NCBI GenBank assembly: GCA_937135995.1
Contig: CAKZOF010000217.1
Span: 1-5,073 of the forward strand
Length of the DNA stretch: 5,073 nt
Origin: an uncultured Pyrinomonas sp.
GTDB lineage: Bacteria; Acidobacteriota; Blastocatellia; Pyrinomonadales; Pyrinomonadaceae
Reading direction: 5' to 3'
Made by a program: the position numbers and the translations under genes. This document shows positions 1 through 5,073 of this stretch, one piece after another. The notes under the pieces were generated by a model. It searched no databases, was not told the origin of the DNA, and saw only the letters and a list, made by a program, of their open reading frames with translations. Each line of letters begins with the position of its first letter. Positions within the stretch are counted from its first letter, which is position 1.

Positions 1-290
1 TCCAAGGGATGCAGGTCGGCGAAACGCGCACCATCGAGATCCCCGCCGAGGATGCTTACGGCGAACGAGTCGAGGCACTGGTGCAGACCATTCCGCGTCA
101 AGGGATCAACCTCGAGACGGAGCCGGAAGTCGGCATGAACCTCGTGCTGCAACTTCCCGACGGAAGCCAGATTCCGGTCGCCGTCACGGACGTGACGGAA
201 AGCTACATCACGCTCGACGCCAACCATCCGCTCGCCGGGCAGAAACTCATTTTCGACGTGCAACTCGTGGAAGTGAAACGCTCAGCATAG
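1..290 (+). CDS. slyD: SlyD-type FKBP peptidyl-prolyl cis-trans isomerase, 3' part only
   Basis: The frame is open from the left edge (first full codon at 3) to a TAG at 288-290, giving the last 95 residues of a protein whose start lies outside the window. SlyD-type FKBPs catalyse cis-trans isomerisation of prolyl bonds and chaperone folding in the cytoplasm. The visible part begins in the FKBP core with QGMQVGETRTIEIPAEDAYG, a typical 'GM..GE...V.I.PE.AYG' stretch. The insert-in-flap (IF) chaperone segment follows (roughly the 'VGMNLVLQLPDGSQIPVAVTDV' part), and then the family hallmark DANHPLAGQKLIFDVQLVEV. The protein stops soon after that last core strand, at KRSA. It therefore lacks the long histidine-rich metal-binding tail of E. 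coli SlyD, which suggests a short housekeeping form without the nickel-storage role. The next gene, nagA, is convergent and unrelated. A strong hairpin begins 27 bases after the stop. Family assignment is firm; the exact symbol is by resemblance. Confidence 0.93.
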   Translation, partial: QGMQVGETRTIEIPAEDAYGERVEALVQTIPRQGINLETEPEVGMNLVLQLPDGSQIPVAVTDVTESYITLDANHPLAGQKLIFDVQLVEVKRSA

Positions 291-317
291 AGCCGTATTC
301 GAAAACTCATTCCGGAC

Positions 318-356
318 GAAACCTTCTCGACGAGCTTCTCGTGTCGAGAAGGTTTC
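318..356 (+). terminator. Hairpin after slyD, probable transcription terminator
   Basis: A perfect 14-bp stem pairs GAAACCTTCTCGAC (318-331) with GTCGAGAAGGTTTC (343-356) around an 11-base loop. The loop region can also slip into a smaller ACGAG/CTCGT stem (330-334 with 338-342). It begins 27 bases after the slyD stop codon, where a terminator is expected. No clean T-run follows: the downstream bases read ATCGTCCCGTTT. It is therefore either a weak intrinsic terminator or an RNA 3'-end stabilising hairpin. Being symmetric, it could also act on transcripts arriving from nagA. Confidence 0.6.
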
Positions 357-468
357 ATCGTCCCGTTTCGCCTTGCGAAGGCTTGCGATGCCGGCGCACC
401 CGGCTGCCGCTCGAACGCTAACTTTTGCTCTGCTCGCATGGCGTTCGAACGCTTGAATGAATGCGATT

Positions 469-487
469 GCTTGTAGCGACTACAAGC
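469..487. repeat. Tight 8-bp inverted repeat (hairpin)
   Basis: GCTTGTAG (469-476) and CTACAAGC (480-487) are perfect complements separated by the three bases CGA, which would form a compact hairpin in either RNA strand. It lies midway between two convergent genes and could contribute to termination of the nagA transcript, but no T-run adjoins it on either side. Its function is not shown by the sequence. Confidence 0.45.
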
Positions 488-574
488 TCCTAGTAAACGC
501 CTTGAATTTTGCCCCGAAGCTGTTTCGGTTATGGCCGACGGCTTACATGTTAAGACCGACAATGTAGAGACCGT

Positions 575-610
575 TCATTTACCGCAAGCGACTCATTTAC
601 CGCAAGCGAC
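575..610. repeat. Two perfect tandem copies of an 18-bp unit
   Basis: The unit TCATTTACCGCAAGCGAC occurs at 575-592 and again immediately at 593-610 with no mismatch. On the minus strand each copy reads GTCGCTTGCGGTAAATGA. The first eight bases (GTCGCTTG) recur in the last codons of nagA (661-668), where the final 18 bases of the gene match the unit at 12 of 18 positions. The repeats lie 40 bases downstream of the nagA stop and so would be in its 3' untranslated RNA. Confidence 0.8.
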
Positions 611-650
611 AGTTCAGCCGTTCGCACCGAGGCGTTGATTCAATCGACGG

Positions 651-1835
651 CTATCTTCGCCAAGCGACTCTTCCGCCGATGATCGTCAGTTGCACTCTGC
701 CGTCGCCGTCGATCGCCACCAGATCGCCACGCTTGCCTTCTTCGATCGCGCCGTACAAGGCTTCGACGCCGAGCAACCGAGCGGGATTGGTCGCTGCCAT
801 GCGCGCAACATCGACTAATGGCACACCCAAAGAGATCATCAAGCGCACGGCATCGCTCATCGAGATCACTGATCCGGCGATGCTGCCGCGTTCGTTGCGC
901 GTGCGTCCGTTCTGCACCGTGATCGTTTCGCCCCATAGACGATAGTTGCCGTCGCCCAGTCCGGCTGGGGCCACTGCGTCGCTGATGAGCGCGAGCCGTT
1001 CTGCCGTCTTGCACTTCAACACGAGACGAAGCATGAGTGGATCGAGATGAACTCCATCGGCGATCACGTCACATGTGACGTCGTCGCGCAACAAGCCCCA
1101 CCCGACGGGGCCGGGCGCACGATGGTGCAGCGGCGCCATCGCGTTCATGAAATGCGTCATGTGGTGCGCGCCCTCTTCGCACGCGCGATCGAGCGTGCAG
1201 ACATCGGCGCGCGTGTGCCCGATGGCGATCACCCAACGGCGGCGACGGAGTTCGCGCACCAATTCAATGCCGCCCTCGATCTCTGGCGCGACCGTCGTCA
1301 TGTGCACGGCGCCCGGTTCGCCGATGGTCGGCAGCGAATCCAGATCGGACCTTTCAGCGTAGGTGCGAAAATACTGCGTCCGCAGCGCGCCGCATTGAGC
1401 TATGTTGACGAACGGCCCTTCGTAATGCACGCCGAGCGCACGCGCCGCCACGTCACCTTTCGCCGCGCGTTCATCCTGTTCGGTCATCAGCCGATGGATA
1501 GCCGAGATCGCACGACGGTAGTCCTCATCCGGCGCGGGCACGAGCGTCGGCAACCAAGCCGTCACGCCGTGCTCGACCAGAAAGCGGGCGACGCGACCAA
1601 GATCGGCGGCGGTCGCCTCGGTCGTGTCGACGCCCACTGCACCGTGAATGTGCACATCGATGAAGCCGGGAAGAAGCGCAAGGCCCTCTAGATCGAGCGT
1701 CTCGTCGGCGCGCGCGCTTTGATCTCGTGCGAGCAAGCGCGCGATGCGTCCGCCTTCAATAAGAAGGCTCGCGTTTTCAGCAATTCTGTCTGGCAAAACG
1801 AGCCGCGCACGGCGCAGCATCAGTGTTCTGTTCAT
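651..1835 (-). CDS. nagA: N-acetylglucosamine-6-phosphate deacetylase
   Basis: Cytoplasmic amidohydrolase-superfamily enzyme that converts GlcNAc-6-phosphate to glucosamine-6-phosphate plus acetate, in amino-sugar catabolism and cell-wall recycling. From the chosen start it has 394 residues, a normal length. A small beta domain (about 1-55) is followed by the TIM barrel. Motifs seen in order: PGFIDVHIHG with metal ligands H62 and H64; HYEGPF with E139; IGHT with H207; THFMNAM with H228; ADGVH near 259-263; ISDA with the presumed catalytic D286; GSIAGS near 317-322; and NPARLLG followed by IEEGKRGDLVAID at the end. The HxH pair is kept, as in two-metal NagA enzymes. The start is uncertain. The ATG at 1835 fits the family N-terminus (the LRRARLVLPD strand), but no clear Shine-Dalgarno precedes it, and in-frame ATGs at 1847, 1856 and 1898 would add 4, 7 or 21 residues. 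The gene follows a broken Uma2 copy on the same strand. No nagB or sugar kinase is in view. Confidence 0.93.
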   Translation of the reverse strand: MNRTLMLRRARLVLPDRIAENASLLIEGGRIARLLARDQSARADETLDLEGLALLPGFIDVHIHGAVGVDTTEATAADLGRVARFLVEHGVTAWLPTLVPAPDEDYRRAISAIHRLMTEQDERAAKGDVAARALGVHYEGPFVNIAQCGALRTQYFRTYAERSDLDSLPTIGEPGAVHMTTVAPEIEGGIELVRELRRRRWVIAIGHTRADVCTLDRACEEGAHHMTHFMNAMAPLHHRAPGPVGWGLLRDDVTCDVIADGVHLDPLMLRLVLKCKTAERLALISDAVAPAGLGDGNYRLWGETITVQNGRTRNERGSIAGSVISMSDAVRLMISLGVPLVDVARMAATNPARLLGVEALYGAIEEGKRGDLVAIDGDGRVQLTIIGGRVAWRR

Positions 1836-2028
1836 GGCATCGGTCATCTTCGGCATTGAAGCACAGTCTGGATGTGAATGCACGCCCGCACCCAACATTG
1901 ATGGGACTCATGTCCACTATTTCGCCTTCGATCAACTCGACGCGGTCGTCTTCCCCGAAGATACCGGCTTCGCTCATTCGGTGATATTCATCGACCGTGA
2001 ATAGATGTCGTTCGACGTGGGGGACCAT
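1777..2028 (-). pseudogene. Truncated Uma2-family gene copy (N-terminal remnant)
   Basis: From an ATG at 2026-2028, the first 43 codons correspond to the start of the intact Uma2 gene upstream. Codons 1-4 differ (MVPH against MTVQ), while codons 5-43 are identical in DNA as well as protein. At 1900/1901, just after the DMSPI motif, homology stops abruptly. The frame then runs through unrelated sequence (NVGCGRAFT...) to a stop at 1777, overlapping the first 59 bases of nagA in another frame. Everything needed for the predicted nuclease fold after the first acidic strand is lost: the PDLAV aspartate, the VEV glutamate and the following lysine. A functional enzyme is therefore not expected. The frame can be extended upstream to an ATG at 2118 that overlaps the stop of the intact gene (ATGA), but that extension is unlike Uma2. 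A weak GTGGA lies upstream of the 2028 start. A translated 83-residue chimera is possible; a decaying remnant is more likely. Confidence 0.75.
1901..2016 (-). repeat. 116-bp direct repeat, copy A (in Uma2 remnant)
   Basis: This stretch is identical, base for base, to 2548-2663 in the same orientation. Read as protein it covers Uma2 residues 5-43. Immediately outside it the two loci differ: at the low-coordinate end ACATTG stands against CTGCTA, and at the high-coordinate end GTGGGGGACCAT stands against CTGAACCGTCAT. The lack of any silent difference over nearly 39 codons implies a recent duplication or gene conversion. Confidence 0.95.
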
Positions 2029-2114
2029 AGCGTTTCCACTTTTCCGTTGCTGGCAAATTTCGACGAAAAGACACCGCTCGTAGCTTTTTCCGCAGCCTTT
2101 CGCCCTTGATCGCT

Positions 2115-2675
2115 TCATCCGAAAATCGCACTGACGCTGATTTCGAGACCGGCGATCGCGCGCGAAGCGATCACGTCGCCACGTCCGAACCGTTCGCGAA
2201 CCCTGAACTCCCCGTTCGCCGGATCGGCATATAGCTCAACGGCTTCGCTCACTAAATCGATGAGCCAGACTTCCCCGATCCCTTTTCGACCGTAAAGATC
2301 GACTTTGACTGTGCGGTCGTAAGCTAGACTCGTCTCGGCCACTTCGACGACCAGAAGCACGTCCTCTGCCGTTGGGTGCTTCGAAGCGTAGAAATCCTCT
2401 CGCGGTTTGAGTACGGCAAGGTCGGGTTGCGGCTCCGAACGCTCGTCCAATTGAATTGGATCTTGAACGCTGATGATGGCGCGATCTCCTAACCGTTGAC
2501 TCATCTCCCGATTGAGCCGCTTTACGCAAGCTGCATGCCGACTGCTAATGGGACTCATGTCCACTATTTCGCCTTCGATCAACTCGACGCGGTCGTCTTC
2601 CCCGAAGATACCGGCTTCGCTCATTCGGTGATATTCATCGACCGTGAATAGATGTCGTTCGACCTGAACCGTCAT
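2115..2675 (-). CDS. Uma2-family (DUF820) putative endonuclease-fold protein
   Basis: An intact protein of 186 residues, the usual size for the Uma2 family. That family is predicted to adopt a PD-(D/E)XK restriction-endonuclease-like fold; its cellular role is not established. Features seen: the N-terminal TVDEYHRMSE region; ELIEGEIVDMSPI (31-43) with E31 and E34; SEPQPDLAVLKP with D85; LLVVEVAETSLAYDRTVKVDLYGR with E111 and K124, matching the family's E...YDR..K..LY pattern; and GIGEVWLIDL (132-141), where many homologues have a GVPEYWLVDL-like stretch. The acidic and lysine positions expected for metal-dependent catalysis are all present, so nothing suggests inactivation. The start at 2675 is supported by AGGAG six bases upstream. 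The TGA of a doubtful small ORF overlaps this start (ATGA). Codons 5-43 are duplicated exactly in the remnant downstream. No antitoxin or partner gene is recognisable beside it. Confidence 0.9.
   Translation of the reverse strand: MTVQVERHLFTVDEYHRMSEAGIFGEDDRVELIEGEIVDMSPISSRHAACVKRLNREMSQRLGDRAIISVQDPIQLDERSEPQPDLAVLKPREDFYASKHPTAEDVLLVVEVAETSLAYDRTVKVDLYGRKGIGEVWLIDLVSEAVELYADPANGEFRVRERFGRGDVIASRAIAGLEISVSAIFG
2548..2663 (-). repeat. 116-bp direct repeat, copy B (in intact Uma2 gene)
   Basis: Identical to 1901-2016, in the same orientation, with start points 647 bp apart. It lies wholly inside the intact Uma2 coding sequence. Recombination between the two copies would delete most of the intact gene and leave one hybrid remnant. 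Confidence 0.95.
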
Positions 2676-2920
2676 GACGCGCTCCTCGCCTGACAGAATC
2701 TCTGCCGTCCAACGCCTTCGATGGTTTGCCGGATAAAGGGTACGACAATCGGCTCGCGCTCCTCAACTTCTTCAAAAGCCCACGCGTCGAGATTCGACGA
2801 GACGAAGCGCAAAAGAGCGCCGCTCTCCTCAAGGCAAAAGCCGCTAAAGCGAAGGCGCGCTGGTCGTCCTCTGACTCTCGCTGGTTCATGAAGATTCGTC
2901 GCTCGAAGCGGTGGAAGCAT
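2672..2920 (-). CDS. Doubtful 82-residue ORF upstream of the Uma2 gene
   Basis: This is an open frame of 82 residues between the receptor gene and the Uma2 gene. In its favour, its TGA overlaps the Uma2 ATG (ATGA), an arrangement typical of translational coupling, and the later part (DAWAFEEVEEREPIVVPFIR) reads like ordinary globular protein. Against it, its only ATG lies inside the arm of the hairpin that follows the receptor gene, and no good Shine-Dalgarno precedes it. I recognise no family, and the Uma2 gene has its own strong ribosome site. It may be the tail of a lost upstream gene rather than a working one. No signal peptide or membrane segment is seen. Confidence 0.2.
   Translation of the reverse strand: MLPPLRATNLHEPARVRGRPARLRFSGFCLEESGALLRFVSSNLDAWAFEEVEEREPIVVPFIRQTIEGVGRQRFCQARSAS
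2682..2686 (-). promoter_or_regulatory. Ribosome binding site of the Uma2 gene
   Basis: On the minus strand GCGAGGAGCGCGTC precedes the ATG at 2673-2675. AGGAG is a near-consensus Shine-Dalgarno, six bases from the start codon. It fixes the start of the intact Uma2 gene. It is not part of the 116-bp duplication, so the downstream remnant lacks this site. Confidence 0.75.
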
Positions 2921-2946
2921 CCGCTCGAACAGATGCTTCCACCGCT
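2907..2946 (-). terminator. Hairpin after the TonB-dependent receptor gene
   Basis: AGCGGTGGAAGCATC (2907-2921) and its exact complement (2932-2946) form a 15-bp perfect stem with a 10-base loop. It begins 16 bases after the receptor's stop codon, which is a terminator position. No T-run follows on the minus strand (the next bases are TCGAGCGACGAATC). Termination may therefore be partial, or the hairpin may protect the 3' end of a long outer-membrane-protein mRNA. Either way it probably separates the receptor transcript from the Uma2 gene. Confidence 0.6.
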
Positions 2947-2962
2947 CGTTGGCGCAGTGCGC

Positions 2963-5073
2963 TTAGAACTGGTAGCGGAGTGAGAATTGCACGACGCGCG
3001 GGCTGTACTGCGTCGCCACTCTGACGATGCGACCGAAAGTGGAGCTTGCCAGATCTTCCGTCGGGAAGCCGTATTGCACGTGATTGAACGCATTGAACAG
3101 ATCGGCGCGAAAGATCAAACGATGGTTCTCCAAGGGCATCTTGAAAATCTTGTAGATGCCGACGTCGAAGTTCTCCACGCCGTCGATGAAGAACGTGTTG
3201 CGCCCCAAGATGCAGCAGCCATAGTCGCGCACAGTCGGGGCACGGAAGGCTTCGCGCGGAAGCAATGACTGTGAACGCACCGGGTTGTTGATGCGTCGGT
3301 AGAGGACCGATGGATCGTTGAGAGCCGGGCGGGTTTCGGTGAAACCATCGAAGTTCAAGTCCCCGAATCCCGAACTATTGATGACGGTGAAGGGAGTGCC
3401 TTTGACCAGCTTCACCACCGTGGAGACGACCCAACCACCGAGCGCTTGCCCGACAAAGCCGCGCTGCTCGCGGAAGAACGGCAGCCGGTAGGTACCAAAG
3501 AAAGTGAAGCGATGGCGCGTGTCGAACCGCGACAGTCCGCGTGATGCGCGCGGATCAGGCCCCAAGCTGTTGGAATCACCTGGACCGAGGAAGGTCGCTT
3601 CCGAAGTGGTGTCGATCGCTTTGCTCCATGTATAAGCCGTCTGAAACGATAGCCCTTGACTCAAACGCTTGTTCCATTCGACCTGCAAGCCGTTGTAGTA
3701 GCTCCACGAACCGTTGCTCACCAGCGTGTTGGTCGTAAAACGCGGATCGGGTCGCCGCTCGTTGAGGCGCGGCAAGCGCACGCTGTACTCGAAGGGACCG
3801 ATGGGAACCGGATTCGGGCATTGCGCTGTGGTCGGGATTCCCGTTAACCCGGTACCCGCACATTGCGGATCGGCGGCCAAACGCAACGTCTGACCGCGCA
3901 CGTCGACGCGACGTGGATCGTTTGCCGGCAGCGAACTCAGATTGTAAAGCGCTGAAGGCGCATTGTTCGGGTGGTCGACCACGACGACGTTGCCAGCGAG
4001 CGGTAGATTCTCCAACGCGTAGCGTAACAAGCCGATGCCGCGATTGCCCGTGTAGCTGAGGCGGACGGACGACCGAAAGGGCAACTGCCTCTCGAAGGTC
4101 AGGTTCCACTGCTGCGTATAAGGCATGCCGAGATTCGGATCGACGTGCGCTTCCGCATGGCGGACCGTCTGCGGACCGGGAACGAAGACAAACCCGTTGG
4201 TCGGATCAGCGAGGTTGTTGCTGTTGCTGAAAGTCAAGAAGATGGCGTTGGGCGGATTGAAGCGCACGGTCGCGCCTGATTGCGAGAAGATCGACTGGAA
4301 GAGGCGCCCGTGAAAGATCCCGTAGCCGCCACGAAACGAAGAGCGCCCCGGCCCGCCGAAGAGCTTCGCCCAAAAGCCTTTTTCGAACTCGGGACTCCAC
4401 GCAAAACCGAATCGCGGCTCGATGTTGTCCTTGTCGTCGCCGAAGCCATAGTCGATCCGCTTCTTTCGTTCGCGCGGGGCCGAGACGTACTCGTAACGGA
4501 CGCCGAGGTTGAAGGTTAGATTAGGACGCACCTTCCAATTATCTTCGGCGTAGAAGTTTGACTCATTGATCCTGTTTTCGAGGAAGAACGGACCGTAACC
4601 TTTCTGAAAAGTGGTCACGCAACCGTTCAAAAGAGCGGTGTACGCCGAACCGTAATCCGTGCCGCCGCAGTTGCGGCTGAACGTGTAGAAACCGCGCGAG
4701 AAGTTGTCGGCGATGTCGTCGAGATTCTGTCGCCTGATATCGGTTCCGGCTTTGAAGAAATGGTTGCTGCCAAAGATGGTCGAAAGGTTGTAGACGAATT
4801 GGTTATCCGTTTGCCAGCGATTGATCGGGAACGCCCCTGCGTTGCCGATGATGCTTCCGGCGACAGGACTGCCGCTGAAGCGAATAATCGGCGTGTCGTT
4901 GCCAGCTTTGATGCCGACAAGCGTGGTGCGCAGCCCGAGACCGTAACGAAACTCGCCGACCGTTTGCGATGTGAAGACGTGCGTCCACGTCAGTCCAACG
5001 TTCTGCTGCTTGTTGTTCTGCTTGGTCGCTTCGCCGATGATGATGTCCTCGTTGTCGAAGATCTGGCGCGTGT
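2963..5073 (-). CDS. Oar-like TonB-dependent outer-membrane receptor, C-terminal part
   Basis: The frame is open from the right edge to a stop at 2963-2965, giving 702 residues. The N-terminus (signal peptide, carboxypeptidase-regulatory domain and plug in full-length relatives) lies outside the window. The visible part is a 22-strand-type outer-membrane barrel of the Oar-like family expanded in Acidobacteriota. Family stretches in order: NFYAEDNWKVRPNLTFNLGV, NIEPRFGFAWSP, RGGYGIFHGRLFQS, PYTQQWNLTFERQLP, VRLSYTGNRG, AYTWSKAID, RFDTRHRFTFFGTYRLPFF, GGWVVSTVVKLVKGTPFTV and RADLFNAFNHVQYGFP. It ends FSLRYQF, with the terminal Phe needed for barrel assembly. These proteins import large substrates using TonB/ExbB/ExbD energy; the substrate here cannot be told. 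Six cysteines occur, at visible residues 135, 151, 404, 418, 619 and 620, unusual for a barrel. A start near 4630 (TTG) should not be used, because the family sequence continues unbroken upstream of it. No frameshift is seen. Confidence 0.92.
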   Translation of the reverse strand, partial: TRQIFDNEDIIIGEATKQNNKQQNVGLTWTHVFTSQTVGEFRYGLGLRTTLVGIKAGNDTPIIRFSGSPVAGSIIGNAGAFPINRWQTDNQFVYNLSTIFGSNHFFKAGTDIRRQNLDDIADNFSRGFYTFSRNCGGTDYGSAYTALLNGCVTTFQKGYGPFFLENRINESNFYAEDNWKVRPNLTFNLGVRYEYVSAPRERKKRIDYGFGDDKDNIEPRFGFAWSPEFEKGFWAKLFGGPGRSSFRGGYGIFHGRLFQSIFSQSGATVRFNPPNAIFLTFSNSNNLADPTNGFVFVPGPQTVRHAEAHVDPNLGMPYTQQWNLTFERQLPFRSSVRLSYTGNRGIGLLRYALENLPLAGNVVVVDHPNNAPSALYNLSSLPANDPRRVDVRGQTLRLAADPQCAGTGLTGIPTTAQCPNPVPIGPFEYSVRLPRLNERRPDPRFTTNTLVSNGSWSYYNGLQVEWNKRLSQGLSFQTAYTWSKAIDTTSEATFLGPGDSNSLGPDPRASRGLSRFDTRHRFTFFGTYRLPFFREQRGFVGQALGGWVVSTVVKLVKGTPFTVINSSGFGDLNFDGFTETRPALNDPSVLYRRINNPVRSQSLLPREAFRAPTVRDYGCCILGRNTFFIDGVENFDVGIYKIFKMPLENHRLIFRADLFNAFNHVQYGFPTEDLASSTFGRIVRVATQYSPRVVQFSLRYQF

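Larger units (their letters stand above)
291..650. other. Convergent intergenic region with several inverted repeats
   Basis: These 360 bases lie between the slyD stop and the nagA stop, and I find no convincing gene in them. Besides the main hairpin at 318-356 they contain a small GCCTT/AAGGC hairpin (370-382, 3-base loop). A looser inverted repeat pairs TCGAACGC (411-418) with GCGTTCGA (441-448), the latter inside a palindrome. There is also a tight GCTTGTAG/CTACAAGC hairpin (469-487) and an 18-bp tandem duplication (575-610). The ORFs crossing this stretch are short, resemble no known family, and one runs antisense into slyD. No tRNA or known riboswitch shape is recognisable. Confidence 0.7.

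Noticed and set aside
203..562. 119-codon minus-strand ORF across the slyD 3' end and the gap
   Set aside because: It runs antisense to conserved slyD codons, has low-complexity composition, and its interior consists of the hairpin region. No family resemblance.
575..610. CRISPR array
   Set aside because: There are only two 18-bp units, directly abutting with no spacers, so this is a tandem duplication.
1047..1691. 214-codon plus-strand ORF inside nagA
   Set aside because: It is the complementary shadow of the conserved nagA barrel. Its rich Arg/His content is typical of antisense frames in GC-rich genes.
1901..2663. Insertion sequence or transposon ends
   Set aside because: The repeats are direct, not inverted. 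They lie within coding sequence, and no transposase or target-site duplication is seen between or beside them.
2726..2983. 85-codon plus-strand ORF with an Ala/Lys-rich stretch, considered as a small DNA-binding protein
   Set aside because: It runs antisense through the 15-bp hairpin and into the receptor's last codons. The AALLKAKAAKAKA stretch is low complexity and no domain is recognisable.
3576..4109. 177-codon minus-strand ORF overlapping the receptor
   Set aside because: It is an out-of-frame shadow. The receptor frame carries continuous family motifs through the same region.
4627..4920. Separate 97-codon minus-strand ORF, taken as a sign that the receptor gene is split or frameshifted near 4630
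   Set aside because: I translated the receptor frame from 4630 to 5071 codon by codon. It stays open and reads as barrel sequence, so the apparent start at 4630 is only an internal TTG and the other ORF is a shadow.

Overview
The window is moderately GC-rich bacterial chromosomal DNA. It holds two genes cut by the window edges and two complete genes. It also holds one broken gene copy and two non-coding gaps with hairpins. The large gene on the right has the features of the Oar-like (carboxypeptidase-regulatory-domain) TonB-dependent receptors that are greatly expanded in Acidobacteriota. Together with a Uma2-family gene and a remnant of a second, this points to Acidobacteriota, perhaps the Blastocatellia side. 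That placement is inferred from gene families only; no rRNA or other marker gene is present.

Layout. (1) 1-290, plus strand: the 3' end of a SlyD-type FKBP peptidyl-prolyl isomerase. (2) 291-650: a convergent gap with a strong 14-bp hairpin just after slyD, smaller hairpins, and two perfect tandem copies of an 18-bp unit. (3) 651-1835, minus strand: a complete N-acetylglucosamine-6-phosphate deacetylase (nagA). (4) 1901-2028, minus strand: a remnant of a Uma2-family gene, of which only about the first 43 codons survive. The break lies about 65 bp upstream of the preferred nagA start. (5) 2115-2675, minus strand: an intact Uma2-family protein (predicted PD-(D/E)XK fold) with a good ribosome binding site. 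Its codons 5-43 match the remnant exactly over 116 bp. (6) 2676-2962: a short gap with a 15-bp perfect hairpin downstream of the receptor gene and a doubtful 82-codon ORF. (7) 2963-5073, minus strand: the C-terminal 702 residues of the TonB-dependent receptor. The frame stays open to the window edge.

How the genes relate. Everything from the receptor to nagA lies on the minus strand, but the hairpin after the receptor gene suggests its transcript may end before the Uma2 gene. NagA deacetylates GlcNAc-6-phosphate during amino-sugar or cell-wall recycling. A receptor supplying amino-sugar oligomers is conceivable, but the sequence does not show it. The most notable structure is the 116-bp exact duplication of the Uma2 5' end and its junction next to nagA. 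I did not find a convincing new multi-gene system.
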